From: JABMNT01 sp048262655
GTDB taxonomy: Bacteria > Pseudomonadota > Alphaproteobacteria > Rhodospirillales > Casp-alpha2
NCBI GenBank assembly: GCA_048262655.1
Contig: JBLXEY010000009.1
Location: 79,715-143,714, forward strand
Direction of reading: 5' to 3'
Length of the DNA: 64,000 bases
A program made the position numbers and the translations under genes. The notes beneath the pieces were generated by a model that was given only the letters and a program-made list of their open reading frames with translations, did no database searches and had not been told where the DNA came from. Below, piece after piece: positions 43,719-53,269 of this stretch. Position 1 is the first letter of the stretch. Every line of letters begins with the position of its first letter.

Positions 43719-45543
43719 CGGTCGTCGCGACCTCCTGACGGTCTTGCCCTTGCGGCATGTAAAGGGGCCATACCCCCTTGGCCAGAGCATCAAGCGAGGG
43801 GGATTGCTGTCCCAATTGATCGCGGTAAATCCATAGATTACTCAAAACCCGTTCAATAAACACCCGTGTTTCCCGTGCTGGAATGCTCTCAATAAAAAAC
43901 AATGGATCATCCATATACTCGGTCGATTTACGCCACTTGTTGAGATTGCCAGGCCCACCATTCCAGGCTGCCGCCATCAGAAACAAACTGCCATTGATTT
44001 TCTTGTCTTTGAGTAAAATTTCAATGTATTTCTGACCCAGCGTCAGATTGATTTCAGGTTCATATAAATGCGAACGCTTTTTCGATCTGAATTGGCGGTC
44101 TTTGGCAACAAAGCTTGCCGTACCTGGCATGAGTTGCATAAGTCCGCGTGCGCCCGCATAACTTTTGGCTTTTGGGTTGAAAAGTGATTCCTGACGGATC
44201 AACGCATAGATAAGCGCCCTGTCAACCCGGAACCCTTCGCCCGGCGTCCAGGCAGGAATGGGGTAAGCCGCACCATCAAAACCACCACCGTTTGGATACA
44301 ATTGATAATCAAGTTTTACCGCGAGCGACGCCATGTTTCCGCGCGCAGCCAGGGCCAGAATGCCTTTTGCAACGTCTTTACTGGCGCCCAGCGCCATATT
44401 TCGCAGTTCACGCTCCGCCCGTCCCGTATCACCAATTTGCAACAGGGCAACAGCCCTTCGGCCCCTTGGCAACTCGGTCAGGTTCGACACGGTGTCACCA
44501 TCGAGGCTAGGCATGGACCAATTGAGACCCTTGCCCTGGCCGAGGACACGGCGTGCAAGCAACCCATAGAATGTGCGCCCATTTTCGGCAGCCGTCTTGA
44601 AGTAGGCGTTCACTTTATGCGGCTGTCGGGTTACCAGATAAGCGCGTCCTGCCCAAAAAGCGGCTGCGGCATGAAACCAATCGTCATCTCGGCTTAACTC
44701 CGCGGCCTTGGCAAATTGATCAGCAGCCTTTTTCTTATCACCCAGACGCCAATGCGCGAGACCTGTCGTCCAATGGGCCTGCGGGACGTACTTACCCGAG
44801 CGAGCAGCGGCGTTTCCCGCCCACTTCAAGGCCCAGTCATCGCGGCCTGCAGAAAAATAGGCCTGCCCCAACTTGGCTGCATATTCGTCATATTCTTGTT
44901 CGCTGAACAACGAGCGTGCTGTTTTTGTTGCGAGTGCGCGTTTTGCGACCAATGTATGGCCACGCCGCAAAGCATTTCGAATGTGGCGCTTTAGGGAACG
45001 GACCTTGGATCGAGAACCAGAACTTAATTTTTTGGACGGTATCCTGAGCGCTGTCGATTTTGCCCTCGCCGTTCCGCCAGACAGTTTTGCGGGGCGTCGG
45101 GGAGCTTTCCAATTTGCTGGTTTTCTGCGCAATGCCAGCTTGTAAATTTGTGCGGCTTGCGGCAGATCGTAATACCGTTCCATCCAAGCCTTAAGCTCTT
45201 TATATTTGCTACGGTAACGGGTCGGATGAAGATAGCGCTGTGCGAGCACATGCCCGAGAAGGACATTATCGCGCAACTTTTTGATGAGACGGTCCGCCTC
45301 TTTCCATTTTCCTGTTTTTTGAACCTTAAAGATGCGCTGATAAATATTGACATCAGAGGCAGGTAAAATTTGCGGAAACTCGACCTCTCGACCGAATCCC
45401 CGCGTCGCCAGAGAGACCGCTTCGTAAGGCTTGGGTAACTTGACAGATTGCCCGTCGTCTTCCGCAAACACTGCAGGCGATAGAACGAATCCGGCCACGG
45501 CTGCCATTAGCGGCAGCAAGAATTTAAATTTTTCAGGCTTCAT
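43702..45543 (-). CDS. slt: Soluble lytic murein transglycosylase (Slt70-like)
   Basis: Cleaves peptidoglycan glycan strands in the periplasm with formation of anhydromuropeptides. The 613-residue protein has a Sec signal peptide (cleavage likely after AVFA), a long alpha-helical superhelix of short repeats, and a C-terminal SLT domain. The catalytic Glu lies in IRQESLFNPKAKSYAGARGLMQLMPGTA; AAAWNGGPGN and the ETRVFIERVLSN end are family features. The arrangement with the overlapping moaB gene is common in alphaproteobacteria. Confidence 0.95.
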   Translation of the reverse strand: MKPEKFKFLLPLMAAVAGFVLSPAVFAEDDGQSVKLPKPYEAVSLATRGFGREVEFPQILPASDVNIYQRIFKVQKTGKWKEADRLIKKLRDNVLLGHVLAQRYLHPTRYRSKYKELKAWMERYYDLPQAAQIYKLALRRKPANWKAPRRPAKLSGGTARAKSTALRIPSKKLSSGSRSKVRSLKRHIRNALRRGHTLVAKRALATKTARSLFSEQEYDEYAAKLGQAYFSAGRDDWALKWAGNAAARSGKYVPQAHWTTGLAHWRLGDKKKAADQFAKAAELSRDDDWFHAAAAFWAGRAYLVTRQPHKVNAYFKTAAENGRTFYGLLARRVLGQGKGLNWSMPSLDGDTVSNLTELPRGRRAVALLQIGDTGRAERELRNMALGASKDVAKGILALAARGNMASLAVKLDYQLYPNGGGFDGAAYPIPAWTPGEGFRVDRALIYALIRQESLFNPKAKSYAGARGLMQLMPGTASFVAKDRQFRSKKRSHLYEPEINLTLGQKYIEILLKDKKINGSLFLMAAAWNGGPGNLNKWRKSTEYMDDPLFFIESIPARETRVFIERVLSNLWIYRDQLGQQSPSLDALAKGVWPLYMPQGQDRQEVATTDANFN

Positions 45544-45684
45544 GTTTGTCCCGTAACCCTAAGAGCTTTTGGCTTTTATACTGGAATCAGCGCCCATCTA
45601 CAACCACTCAGAAGCAACACAGGCGGCTTCAACCGCTTGCCACTAGCGTTTTAATCAGCCCACGAAGACGTCGTTCATTGCAGA

Positions 45685-46485
45685 TTAAGCATTTAGTTTT
45701 TCTTTGATCATCAGCAAATCCTGCCAGGCAGCGCGTTTTTGGGCAGGCGTTCGCAATAAATATGCGGGATGAAACATAGCTGTTGCATCGATCGGGCTTT
45801 CCGCTGCCTCTGGTTTATAGGTGAACCATCGTCCCCGAAGGCGACCAACACCTTGAGATTCTGCTAATAACGCTTTTGAAGCGGGTCCGCCTAACGTTAC
45901 CAGTATCTTTGGGGAAACCAGTTCGATAAGCCGAGCAATAAACGGTGCACAAATTGCGGTTTCCTGTAACGTCGGCGTGCGATTCCCGGGTGGTCGCCAA
46001 AAGACCGTATTTGAAATCATAATCTGGCTGCGCTCAACCCCGATTGATGCCAGCATTTTGTTCAATAATTCGCCGCTGGGGCCGACAAATGGACACCCCT
46101 GCCGATCTTCCTGTGCGCCCGGTGCTTCTCCGACAAACATCAAATCTGCCGACGGATTTCCATCGCAGAAAACAAGGTTGGTAGCTGTTTTTTTGAGAGC
46201 GCATCCGTCGAAGGTCTCTAGCGCCGTTTGCAAGGCTGCGACATCTGCCGCTTGCGCAGCAACCGCACGCGCCGATTTAACGGCTTCATCACTAGGGGCT
46301 GGCGGGGCTTGCCCAAAGCTGCGCGGCGCCGGGTTTTGAGATTCACCAGCTGGCGAAGCACGCGTCAGCGCGGGCGCCGCATCGACCAGGGCAAATCGAT
46401 CAACGGGCAATTCCGCGATCGTTTCATCAACCCCCATGTCCAGGTGCCAGCGCAAATTATCCAATGATGACAGGGCTTCGTTCAT
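45685..46485 (-). CDS. Uracil-DNA glycosylase, family 4-like
   Basis: Removes uracil from DNA. About 266 residues: a variable N-terminal 90 residues (Ala/Pro-rich linker), then the glycosylase domain with FVGEAPGAQEDRQGCPFVGPSGELL (active-site motif), NTVFWRPPGNRTPT and MFHPAYLLRTP. This pattern fits the family 4 iron-sulfur enzymes, although I cannot assign all four cluster cysteines. The ATG at 46485 gives MNEALSSLD; a longer frame reaches 46503. It diverges from the ETF-QO gene. Confidence 0.9.
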   Translation of the reverse strand: MNEALSSLDNLRWHLDMGVDETIAELPVDRFALVDAAPALTRASPAGESQNPAPRSFGQAPPAPSDEAVKSARAVAAQAADVAALQTALETFDGCALKKTATNLVFCDGNPSADLMFVGEAPGAQEDRQGCPFVGPSGELLNKMLASIGVERSQIMISNTVFWRPPGNRTPTLQETAICAPFIARLIELVSPKILVTLGGPASKALLAESQGVGRLRGRWFTYKPEAAESPIDATAMFHPAYLLRTPAQKRAAWQDLLMIKEKLNA

Positions 46486-46549
46486 AGGTTCAAGGTAACA
46501 CAAAATCTGCTTTATTCCATCTCCAAGATATTTGTTGAGACGGACGAAA

Positions 46550-46579
46550 TTGGCATGGGAAGGGCGGAAACGCTATGCT
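46550..46579 (+). promoter_or_regulatory. Possible promoter of the ETF-QO gene
   Basis: TTGGCA (46550-46555), an 18-base spacer and TATGCT (46574-46579), about 40 bases ahead of the GTG start at 46620. Plausible but not verified. Confidence 0.35.
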
Positions 46580-46619
46580 ATAGGGATTATGATATGTTTA
46601 TGTGTTAGGAGATGAGTTC

Positions 46620-48296
46620 GTGAGTGCAGAACAACAACGTGAATCGATGGCCTTTGATGTCGTTATTGTTGGCGGCGGACCGGCAGGTTTGTCGGCGGCC
46701 ATTCGACTGATGCAACAGGCTCAGGATGCTGATCATGAGTTGGGCGTTTGCGTTGTCGAAAAAGGCTCCGAAATTGGTGCTCATATTATGTCCGGGGCGG
46801 TCATCGATCCCATTGCTCTTGACGAATTAATTCCTGACTGGAAAGAAAAGGAAGCGCCGCTCAATACACCCGTCACAGACAATCAGCACTGGGTATTATC
46901 ACAAACGTCGAAAACCGAAATGCCCCATTTTCTATTGCCTCCGCTGATGAGCAACGAAGGCTGTTATACGCTCAGTCTTGGCAACTTCAGTCGCTGGCTG
47001 GCCGAGCAGGCAGAAGCCCTTGGTGTTGAGATTTATCCGGGTTTCGCCGCATCAGAAGTTTTGTTTAACGATGACGGGTCCGTCAAAGGAATTGCCACCG
47101 GTGACATGGGCCTGAATAAAGACGGCACGCCGGGGCCTAATCATGAACCCGGCATGGAGCTTCATGCCAAATATTCCTTCTTTGCGGAAGGGTGCCGTGG
47201 TCACTTATCCAAGCAACTCAACGAAAAATTCAACCTCGACGCCAACTCCCAGCCGCAAACATATGCCATCGGGATCAAGGAATTATGGGATATTGAGCCT
47301 GAAAAACATAAAGCCGGGACGGTGATCCATACACAAGGCTGGCCCCTTAAGGACACCGTCGGCGGTGGCTTTATTTATCATCAGGAAAACAATCAGGTGG
47401 CCATTGGTTTTGTTGTTGCACTGGACTACGAAAACCCGCATCTATCGCCATTTGATGAAATGCAGCAATTCAAAACGCACCCGGCAATTCGCCCCTTGCT
47501 CGAAGGGGGGCGGCGCGTTGCCTACGGCGCCCGGGCCATTAATGAAGGCGGGCTGCAATCGGTTCCAAAATTAACGTTCCCGGGTGGCGCGCTGATTGGG
47601 TGCTCGGCAGGCTTCGTCAATGTACCACGCATTAAAGGCAGCCATAATGCCATGAAAACTGGCATGCTGGCAGCGGAAGCCGCTTTCGCATCTCTGCGCG
47701 CCGGCAGTGAAGGTGGAGATGAGTTAAGTCGCTATAACGAGAGCTGGAAGCAATCGTGGGTCTATAAAGACTTGCACAAAGTTCGCAATGCCCGCCCGTC
47801 GCTGGCGAAGTTCGGGATCAAACTGGGCACGATTTATGCGGGTTTTGATATGTGGATGAACAATCTGGGACTTGGTTTTCTGATGCCCTGGACGTTTGGC
47901 CATCATGAAGACCATAGCCAACTCAAACCCGCAGCAGAATGTCCCGAGATTAATTATCCTAAGCCGGACGGAGAAATCACTTTTGATAAACTGTCATCGG
48001 TCTTTATTTCGGCGACGAACCACGAAGAGAATCAACCGGTTCATCTCACTCTCAAAGATGACGCTGTTCCCGTATCCATCAATTTTGCGACCTATGATGG
48101 CCCCGAGCAACGGTTTTGCCCGGCGGGTGTCTATGAATATATGGATGATGAAGCGGTTGGAAACGGAGCGAAGAAACTTCAGATAAACGCGCAGAATTGC
48201 GTCCATTGCAAAACCTGCGACATCAAAGACCCGACACAAAACATCAACTGGGTGGTCCCGGAGGGTGGCGGCGGCCCCAATTATCCCAATATGTAA
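46620..48296 (+). CDS. Electron transfer flavoprotein-ubiquinone oxidoreductase
   Basis: Membrane-associated enzyme passing electrons from ETF to ubiquinone. The 558-residue protein has the FAD-binding motif VVIVGGGPAGLSAAIRL, the GAHIMSGAVIDP region, the ubiquinone-binding hydrophobic part and a C-terminal ferredoxin-like [4Fe-4S] motif (CVHCKTCDIKDPTQNI). Start is GTG at 46620 with AGGAG eight bases before it; a longer frame to 46602 would include that ribosome-binding site. It completes the route from Mcd and other acyl-CoA dehydrogenases via EtfAB (30-32 kb) to the quinone pool. Confidence 0.96.
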   Translation: MSAEQQRESMAFDVVIVGGGPAGLSAAIRLMQQAQDADHELGVCVVEKGSEIGAHIMSGAVIDPIALDELIPDWKEKEAPLNTPVTDNQHWVLSQTSKTEMPHFLLPPLMSNEGCYTLSLGNFSRWLAEQAEALGVEIYPGFAASEVLFNDDGSVKGIATGDMGLNKDGTPGPNHEPGMELHAKYSFFAEGCRGHLSKQLNEKFNLDANSQPQTYAIGIKELWDIEPEKHKAGTVIHTQGWPLKDTVGGGFIYHQENNQVAIGFVVALDYENPHLSPFDEMQQFKTHPAIRPLLEGGRRVAYGARAINEGGLQSVPKLTFPGGALIGCSAGFVNVPRIKGSHNAMKTGMLAAEAAFASLRAGSEGGDELSRYNESWKQSWVYKDLHKVRNARPSLAKFGIKLGTIYAGFDMWMNNLGLGFLMPWTFGHHEDHSQLKPAAECPEINYPKPDGEITFDKLSSVFISATNHEENQPVHLTLKDDAVPVSINFATYDGPEQRFCPAGVYEYMDDEAVGNGAKKLQINAQNCVHCKTCDIKDPTQNINWVVPEGGGGPNYPNM

Positions 48297-48367
48297 GGTG
48301 AGAACCTTTATCTGGGACATTCTTCAGTTAGAATACTCCTAATTCGTACGAAAGATCGAAAAAGTTC

Positions 48368-50113
48368 ATGAAAAAAGAATTCAAGCTGTGGCGTCCCCTT
48401 ACCAAACTTTGCCTGACCAGTATTCTCTTGTTAGGTAGTCAGGGCGCGGCGGCTGATGTAAATAAATCAAGCCCGGGCGCATCTTTAGCAGGGATTTATC
48501 TGGCAGGACGCCATGCCCAGAATGAGCGCGACCTTTCGCGTGCCGCTGATTTTTTAAAGGAAGTGCTGGACCGTGCCCCCGATACGCCAGACTTACAGCG
48601 CAGAACATTTGTCTTATTGGTCATGGAAGGTCGGATCGACGAGGCATTGCCAATCGCCAAGGCTTTGGAGAAAGAGCGGCCGGACGGGACAATCTGGAAC
48701 CTTGTGCTGGTTGCTGACGAAATTAAAAATAAAAACTTTGCCGCCGCCGCAAGCCGCTTAAAAGGTCTGCCAAATACGGGATTAACCGGTTTGGCGGGGC
48801 CTCTTTTGCTTGGCTGGGCGTTGGCTGCTGAGGGGAAGTTTGACGACGCCATTTCCGCGATTTCCGTACTCGATAAAGATAAGGGGGCAAAATCCTTACA
48901 CGATTTACATAAGGCGATGATCCAGAATTTCGCTGGGCGGACCGAAGCCGCGAAGGCTTCCTTGCTTGAATTGAATCAAAACGGAAAGTCCTTAAGCTTT
49001 CGCCAATTACAATTGCTTGGGAATATTTATACGCGTGGCGGCGAGACCCAGGCCGCTTTGGATCTTTATGACGTTTATGAACAGGACAATTCGGGCACGA
49101 ACCTCTTGTTTGCAGCCCGCCAACAGATAAAAACCGGCACCACGCCGGAACCGCTCATCGGTTCGGCTGTAGAAGGTGCTGCGGAAGTCTTTTTTGGGAT
49201 CGGTAATTCGCTTCGCATGCAACGGGCGCGGGAAACAGCGCTGCTGCTTGGGCAATTGGCGCTCTATTTGAAGGATGATTATCCGATCATGCATATTTTG
49301 ATCGGCGAAATTCTGGAAATGGACGAGCGTTATGAAGACGCCAACTCCTATTACAAAAGAATTGCCCCGGCATCGACATTTGGACAAACCGCACAAATGC
49401 GGATCGCCAACAATTTGCACGATATGGGACGAACAGAAGAAGCCATTGCGATCGCCCAAAAAATGGCTGACACGCATCCCGATGACCCAACCCCCATTCG
49501 CGTGGTCGGTGACTACTTGAGAGCCAGCGAACGTTATAAGGAAGCGATCCCGGTTTATGACGAAGCCATTCGCCGCGCCGGCGAATTAAAGCCTGCACAC
49601 TGGCGCCTTTTTTATACACGCGGTATCGTTCTTGAACGTGAAAAACTTTTCAAAAGAGCCGAGGTGGATTTCTTGAAAGCCCTGGAGCTACAGCCGGATC
49701 AGCCATTCGTTTTAAATTACCTTGGCTATTCCTGGGTCGAACAAGGTCAGAACTTGGAGCGGGCTCTCGAGATGATACGCAAGGCCGTGGCCCTGCGGCC
49801 CAACGACGGGTACATTATCGACAGTCTGGGCTGGGTTTATTACCAATTGGGCAATTACGATGATGCCGTAGCCGAACTGGAGCGTGCCGTTGAATACCGT
49901 CCGGAAGACCCCGTCATCAATGACCATCTGGGCGATGCCTATTGGCAAGTCGGCCGGAAAAAAGAAGCCCGTTTTCAGTGGCAGCATGCGCTCTCGTTGA
50001 ACCCGGAACCTGATGTCGAAGAAAGTGTTCGGGAAAAACTGAAAAATGGCCTGCAACCGGTTTCTGAAGCGATTGAGAAAAAACAACTTCCGGCACCAAA
50101 GAACGACGGTTAA
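48368..50113 (+). CDS. Exported tetratricopeptide-repeat protein
   Basis: A 581-residue protein with a Sec signal peptide (cleavage likely near SQGAAADV) and multiple TPR helices along its length; clear repeats include ALELQPDQPFVLNYLGYSW and AVEYRPEDPVINDHLGDAY. It is expected in the periplasm or attached to the outer membrane as a protein-interaction scaffold. Similar TPR proteins lie directly before ispE in many alphaproteobacteria, as here (11-base gap). The partner is unknown. Confidence 0.9.
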   Translation: MKKEFKLWRPLTKLCLTSILLLGSQGAAADVNKSSPGASLAGIYLAGRHAQNERDLSRAADFLKEVLDRAPDTPDLQRRTFVLLVMEGRIDEALPIAKALEKERPDGTIWNLVLVADEIKNKNFAAAASRLKGLPNTGLTGLAGPLLLGWALAAEGKFDDAISAISVLDKDKGAKSLHDLHKAMIQNFAGRTEAAKASLLELNQNGKSLSFRQLQLLGNIYTRGGETQAALDLYDVYEQDNSGTNLLFAARQQIKTGTTPEPLIGSAVEGAAEVFFGIGNSLRMQRARETALLLGQLALYLKDDYPIMHILIGEILEMDERYEDANSYYKRIAPASTFGQTAQMRIANNLHDMGRTEEAIAIAQKMADTHPDDPTPIRVVGDYLRASERYKEAIPVYDEAIRRAGELKPAHWRLFYTRGIVLEREKLFKRAEVDFLKALELQPDQPFVLNYLGYSWVEQGQNLERALEMIRKAVALRPNDGYIIDSLGWVYYQLGNYDDAVAELERAVEYRPEDPVINDHLGDAYWQVGRKKEARFQWQHALSLNPEPDVEESVREKLKNGLQPVSEAIEKKQLPAPKNDG

Positions 50114-50124
50114 CCGCGTCTTCC

Positions 50125-51021
50125 ATGTCAGAACCTGATTCATTGATATGGGCCGCGCCGGCCAAGTTAAATCTCTATTTGCATGTCACGGGCAAGCGGG
50201 ATGATGGCTATCATCTTCTCGATAGTCTCGTCACTTTCGCGACGGTTTGCGATGTCGTTCGAATAGAACGTGCCAGTGCGCTATCGTTGACAATCGACGG
50301 TCCGTTTGGTGAAGGCCTGCCCCTTACGTCTGATAACCTGGTCCTGCGCGCTGCAGAAAAATTGCGGCAGTTGACGGGCGTTTCTGAAGGGGCACACATT
50401 ACGCTTACAAAAAACCTGCCGTTATCATCGGGAATTGGCGGCGGTTCCAGCGATGCGGCGGCCACCCTTCGTGGGCTTGTCCGGCTCTGGGGCATTCACC
50501 CTGGACATCACGATTTATCCGGACTGGCCTTAAGCCTTGGGGCAGATGTTCCCGTCTGCCTGTTTGGTCGTTCGGCATTTATGAGCGGCATTGGAGAACG
50601 CATCGAGCCGGTTGATGATCTTCCTGAAGTTCCCATGGTTCTTGTCAATCCTGGAATTGGCGTATCGACACCTGAGATATTTAAAGCACGAACAGGGACT
50701 TATAGTCCGTCTGGGAAATTCGAACAGACACCCGAAACGCTTGATGAATTCGTCACCTTATTGCAAGAAACCCGGCACAATGATCTGGCAGCACCGGCAA
50801 TTTCCAAGCAGCCGGTTATCAAAGAGGTTCTTGATCAGATTGTCAGATCAGATGGCTGTCGGTTATCTCGAATGTCAGGAAGTGGTGCGACCTGTTTCGG
50901 TTTTTTCAACACGCCTTCGCAAGCAGAAGAAGCCGCGAAAACACTGGCACACGCCTATCCGCAATGGTGGGTTAAATCTGGCGCAATTCTCAATGATGTG
51001 CGCTCCCTGTCAGCAATCTGA
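50125..51021 (+). CDS. ispE: 4-Diphosphocytidyl-2-C-methyl-D-erythritol kinase
   Basis: GHMP kinase of the non-mevalonate (MEP) isoprenoid pathway, phosphorylating CDP-methylerythritol. The 298-residue protein begins with APAKLNLYLHVTGKRDDGYHLLDS, carries the ATP loop LPLSSGIGGGSSDAAATLRGL and the C-terminal MSGSGATCFGFF, all diagnostic. It is preceded closely by the TPR gene, probably the same transcript, and followed by two hairpins. Confidence 0.97.
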   Translation: MSEPDSLIWAAPAKLNLYLHVTGKRDDGYHLLDSLVTFATVCDVVRIERASALSLTIDGPFGEGLPLTSDNLVLRAAEKLRQLTGVSEGAHITLTKNLPLSSGIGGGSSDAAATLRGLVRLWGIHPGHHDLSGLALSLGADVPVCLFGRSAFMSGIGERIEPVDDLPEVPMVLVNPGIGVSTPEIFKARTGTYSPSGKFEQTPETLDEFVTLLQETRHNDLAAPAISKQPVIKEVLDQIVRSDGCRLSRMSGSGATCFGFFNTPSQAEEAAKTLAHAYPQWWVKSGAILNDVRSLSAI

Positions 51022-51040
51022 TATCACGATTTGGTATCCG

Positions 51041-51101
51041 CAAGAACCGGGTGGTTCTTGCTGTTTGATTGATTTAGTTCTTTGCCCGGATCAATCAAAC
51101 A
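51041..51101. repeat. Two adjacent inverted repeats after ispE
   Basis: First: CAAGAACC (51041-51048) with GGTTCTTG (51053-51060), loop of four. Second: a perfect 12-bp repeat TGTTTGATTGAT (51062-51073) with ATCAATCAAACA (51090-51101), 16-base loop. The first may end the ispE transcript; the second lies just before the GTG of the next gene and could be an operator. Confidence 0.6.
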
Positions 51102-51114
51102 AAGGCTATAACAC

Positions 51115-51588
51115 GTGGATCAAATCAAGTTCATTCCTCTGTCATCTCCATTAACCAAGGCCTACCGGGCGGGTGCTCGGGACGCCAACGGTCAACAACC
51201 CGAACGGTTTATATCAGATGGATCCGGTATTCCGTGCCGGCACTGCCTGCGCGATGTGGAAGTTGGCGAGCCCTATCTGCTTCTGGCCCACCGACCGTTT
51301 CCATCTGCGCAACCCTATGCAGAAACAGGACCGGTTTTTATCCATGCAGAACCGTGCAGCATCTATACCGATCAAACACTCTTACCGCCCGTCCTGGCGA
51401 TCAGGGATCACATGTTAATCCGGGGCTACAATTTTGATAATCGGATATGTGAAGGAACAGGACAGATCGTCTCAACAGCTGATATCAAGCAAAAATCGAT
51501 ATCCCTCCTGATGGACCCAGTCGTACATTATCTCCACGTCAGATCAGCAACAAACAATTGCTTTCAATGCCGCATAGAACGGGTTTAA
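51115..51588 (+). CDS. DUF1203 family protein
   Basis: A 157-residue soluble protein of the DUF1203 family, recognised by PCRHCLRDVEVGEPYLLLAHRPF and the ETGPVFIHAEPC segment. Function unknown. A CxxC pair (CRHC) and another Cys in HAEPC could bind metal. Start is GTG at 51115. The end overlaps the region where the AlaX-like frame opens but not its preferred start at 51633. Confidence 0.85.
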   Translation: MDQIKFIPLSSPLTKAYRAGARDANGQQPERFISDGSGIPCRHCLRDVEVGEPYLLLAHRPFPSAQPYAETGPVFIHAEPCSIYTDQTLLPPVLAIRDHMLIRGYNFDNRICEGTGQIVSTADIKQKSISLLMDPVVHYLHVRSATNNCFQCRIERV

Positions 51589-51632
51589 CTCGTGCGATCT
51601 CAAGCACATCATCGCGCGGGCAGCGTTTTTTT

Positions 51633-52283
51633 ATGGTCGAAAAACAGTTCTGGAACGATCCCTATCAAAGGGAGTTGGAGACACGTATAGCCTCCATTGA
51701 CGGCACCACAATCACGGTTGCTGAAACCATATTCTTTGCCTTTTCCGGCGGGCAGGAAAGTGACTATGGAACAATTGCCGGACGCAACGTCGTAGGGGCT
51801 GAAAAGAAAGGCTTTGAGATTTTTTATACGCTGGAGAATACCGATGGTCTGGCACCTGGCGACAGCGTTCATATGGCCATTGACTGGGCCCGACGCTATC
51901 AGCTTATGCGCTTGCATTTTGCCGCTGAACTTGTTCTGGAACTCATCTACAAAGCCTATCCGGAAACAACCAAATCAGGGGCCCATATTGCGCAAGATAA
52001 GGCCCGGATTGATTTCGCGTGGGAAGGTAACATCACAGAAACATTCCCCCTCATTCAACGTCAAATCGAGACAATCATCAATGACAACAGGACTATTCTT
52101 TGTGACTTTAGCGATCGGGCGCAGGAGCGCCGCTACTGGAAAATTCAAGGTTTTTCCGAAGTCCCGTGCGGCGGCACACATGTGCGGGCAACGGGTGAAA
52201 TCGGGCCTGTGCGACTGAAACGCAGAAACCCTGGCAAAGGGCAGGAGCGGATCGAGATTTACCTGGAACCACACACCCCCTGA
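51633..52283 (+). CDS. AlaX-like alanyl-tRNA editing protein with an altered zinc motif
   Basis: A 216-residue stand-alone relative of the AlaRS editing domain that would remove wrongly attached Ser or Gly from tRNA-Ala. The zinc site normally contains HxxxH and a later CxxxH; here the second half (PCGGTHVRATGEIG) is intact, while the first reads RLHFAAELVLEL, i.e. HxxxE. The protein might use Glu as ligand or have changed activity. Start ATG at 51633 gives MVEKQFW; an upstream open frame to 51558 overlaps DUF1203. The end overlaps the convergent LysR gene by 25 bases. Confidence 0.82.
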   Translation: MVEKQFWNDPYQRELETRIASIDGTTITVAETIFFAFSGGQESDYGTIAGRNVVGAEKKGFEIFYTLENTDGLAPGDSVHMAIDWARRYQLMRLHFAAELVLELIYKAYPETTKSGAHIAQDKARIDFAWEGNITETFPLIQRQIETIINDNRTILCDFSDRAQERRYWKIQGFSEVPCGGTHVRATGEIGPVRLKRRNPGKGQERIEIYLEPHTP

Positions 52284-53155
52284 GCGGTATCTGTTCGCCA
52301 ATCAGACGCAATCTGCAAAAAGGCTTTTACGCTGTTGCGATGTCTTTGACTGTTTAAGCAAGCGACTGTATCTCGATTTTCCTGCTCGCATCCCACCACA
52401 GAAAGATCAACCACCCGCGTGTCCGCCGCCACCTCACCATCGAAGACAAAACCGATGCCAAGGCGGGCTGCGACCGCTTCGACAACGCCTTCACGACTGC
52501 TCAGTTCCAAAACACCGTTGAGCGTAATCTGTTGTTTTTTCAGAGCCCGCACCAATGATTTTTGCGTGTTTGATTGCGGTTCACGAAAGATCGTCGGACA
52601 GGCCGCAAGCTCTGCCAAAGTGACAACCGGTTTTCTGGCAAGGTCATGATCGCGCGGTAAAAGAACCCTCAATCCCCGTGTCCCCAACTCGATAAACCGG
52701 GCTCGTTTCTCTTTGGGTGGATTGGCGACAATAACGACATCTGCCGACCCATCCATCAAGTCACGCCAGACCATGGGAGCATTCGCCAAGACGACAGACA
52801 TCTGGACTTTTGGGTAACGTTCGCGAAACGCGCTGATCAAACCCATTGCCAAATGGGGACCGTCTGCAGAGATACTTATATCCCCCATCTTAAGACTTTC
52901 TGATTTATCCAGAAAATCTTTTACCTCTGTCTCAGCCTGAAAAAGCTCTTCTGTCCGCTCAAACAGTCCTTTTCCTGCCTCGGTCAAAGTCACAGCTCCA
53001 CCGCGCCGGGTGAAGAGTTTTAGCCCATACATGTCTTCCAGGCTTCGGACCTGAATGGTCACAGCAGGCTGTGTGAGGTTCAACCATTGGGCTGCCCTTG
53101 AAAAACCACCTAATCTGGCGACAGCGTTGAACGCCCTGAGCTGAGGTGTTCGCAT
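52259..53155 (-). CDS. LysR-family regulator, CbbR/CysB-like branch
   Basis: A 298-residue LysR regulator: helix-turn-helix RAFNAVARLGGFSRAAQWLNLTQPAVTIQVRSLE, then an effector-binding domain. Its 3' end overlaps the AlaX-like gene on the other strand by 25 bases. The divergent upstream neighbour is the ureidoglycolate lyase-like gene at 53270, the most likely target by position. Effector unknown. Confidence 0.92.
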   Translation of the reverse strand: MRTPQLRAFNAVARLGGFSRAAQWLNLTQPAVTIQVRSLEDMYGLKLFTRRGGAVTLTEAGKGLFERTEELFQAETEVKDFLDKSESLKMGDISISADGPHLAMGLISAFRERYPKVQMSVVLANAPMVWRDLMDGSADVVIVANPPKEKRARFIELGTRGLRVLLPRDHDLARKPVVTLAELAACPTIFREPQSNTQKSLVRALKKQQITLNGVLELSSREGVVEAVAARLGIGFVFDGEVAADTRVVDLSVVGCEQENRDTVACLNSQRHRNSVKAFLQIASDWRTDTAQGVCGSR

Positions 53156-53269
53156 AAGATCCTAGATATAAATTATGATATAAATTAATTTTCTAATTAT
53201 AAATTTGATTATTAGCACGCGTGTCAGGCAAAGTCAGCACCTTCAATAACAAGTCGCGAGCAAGCCCTG

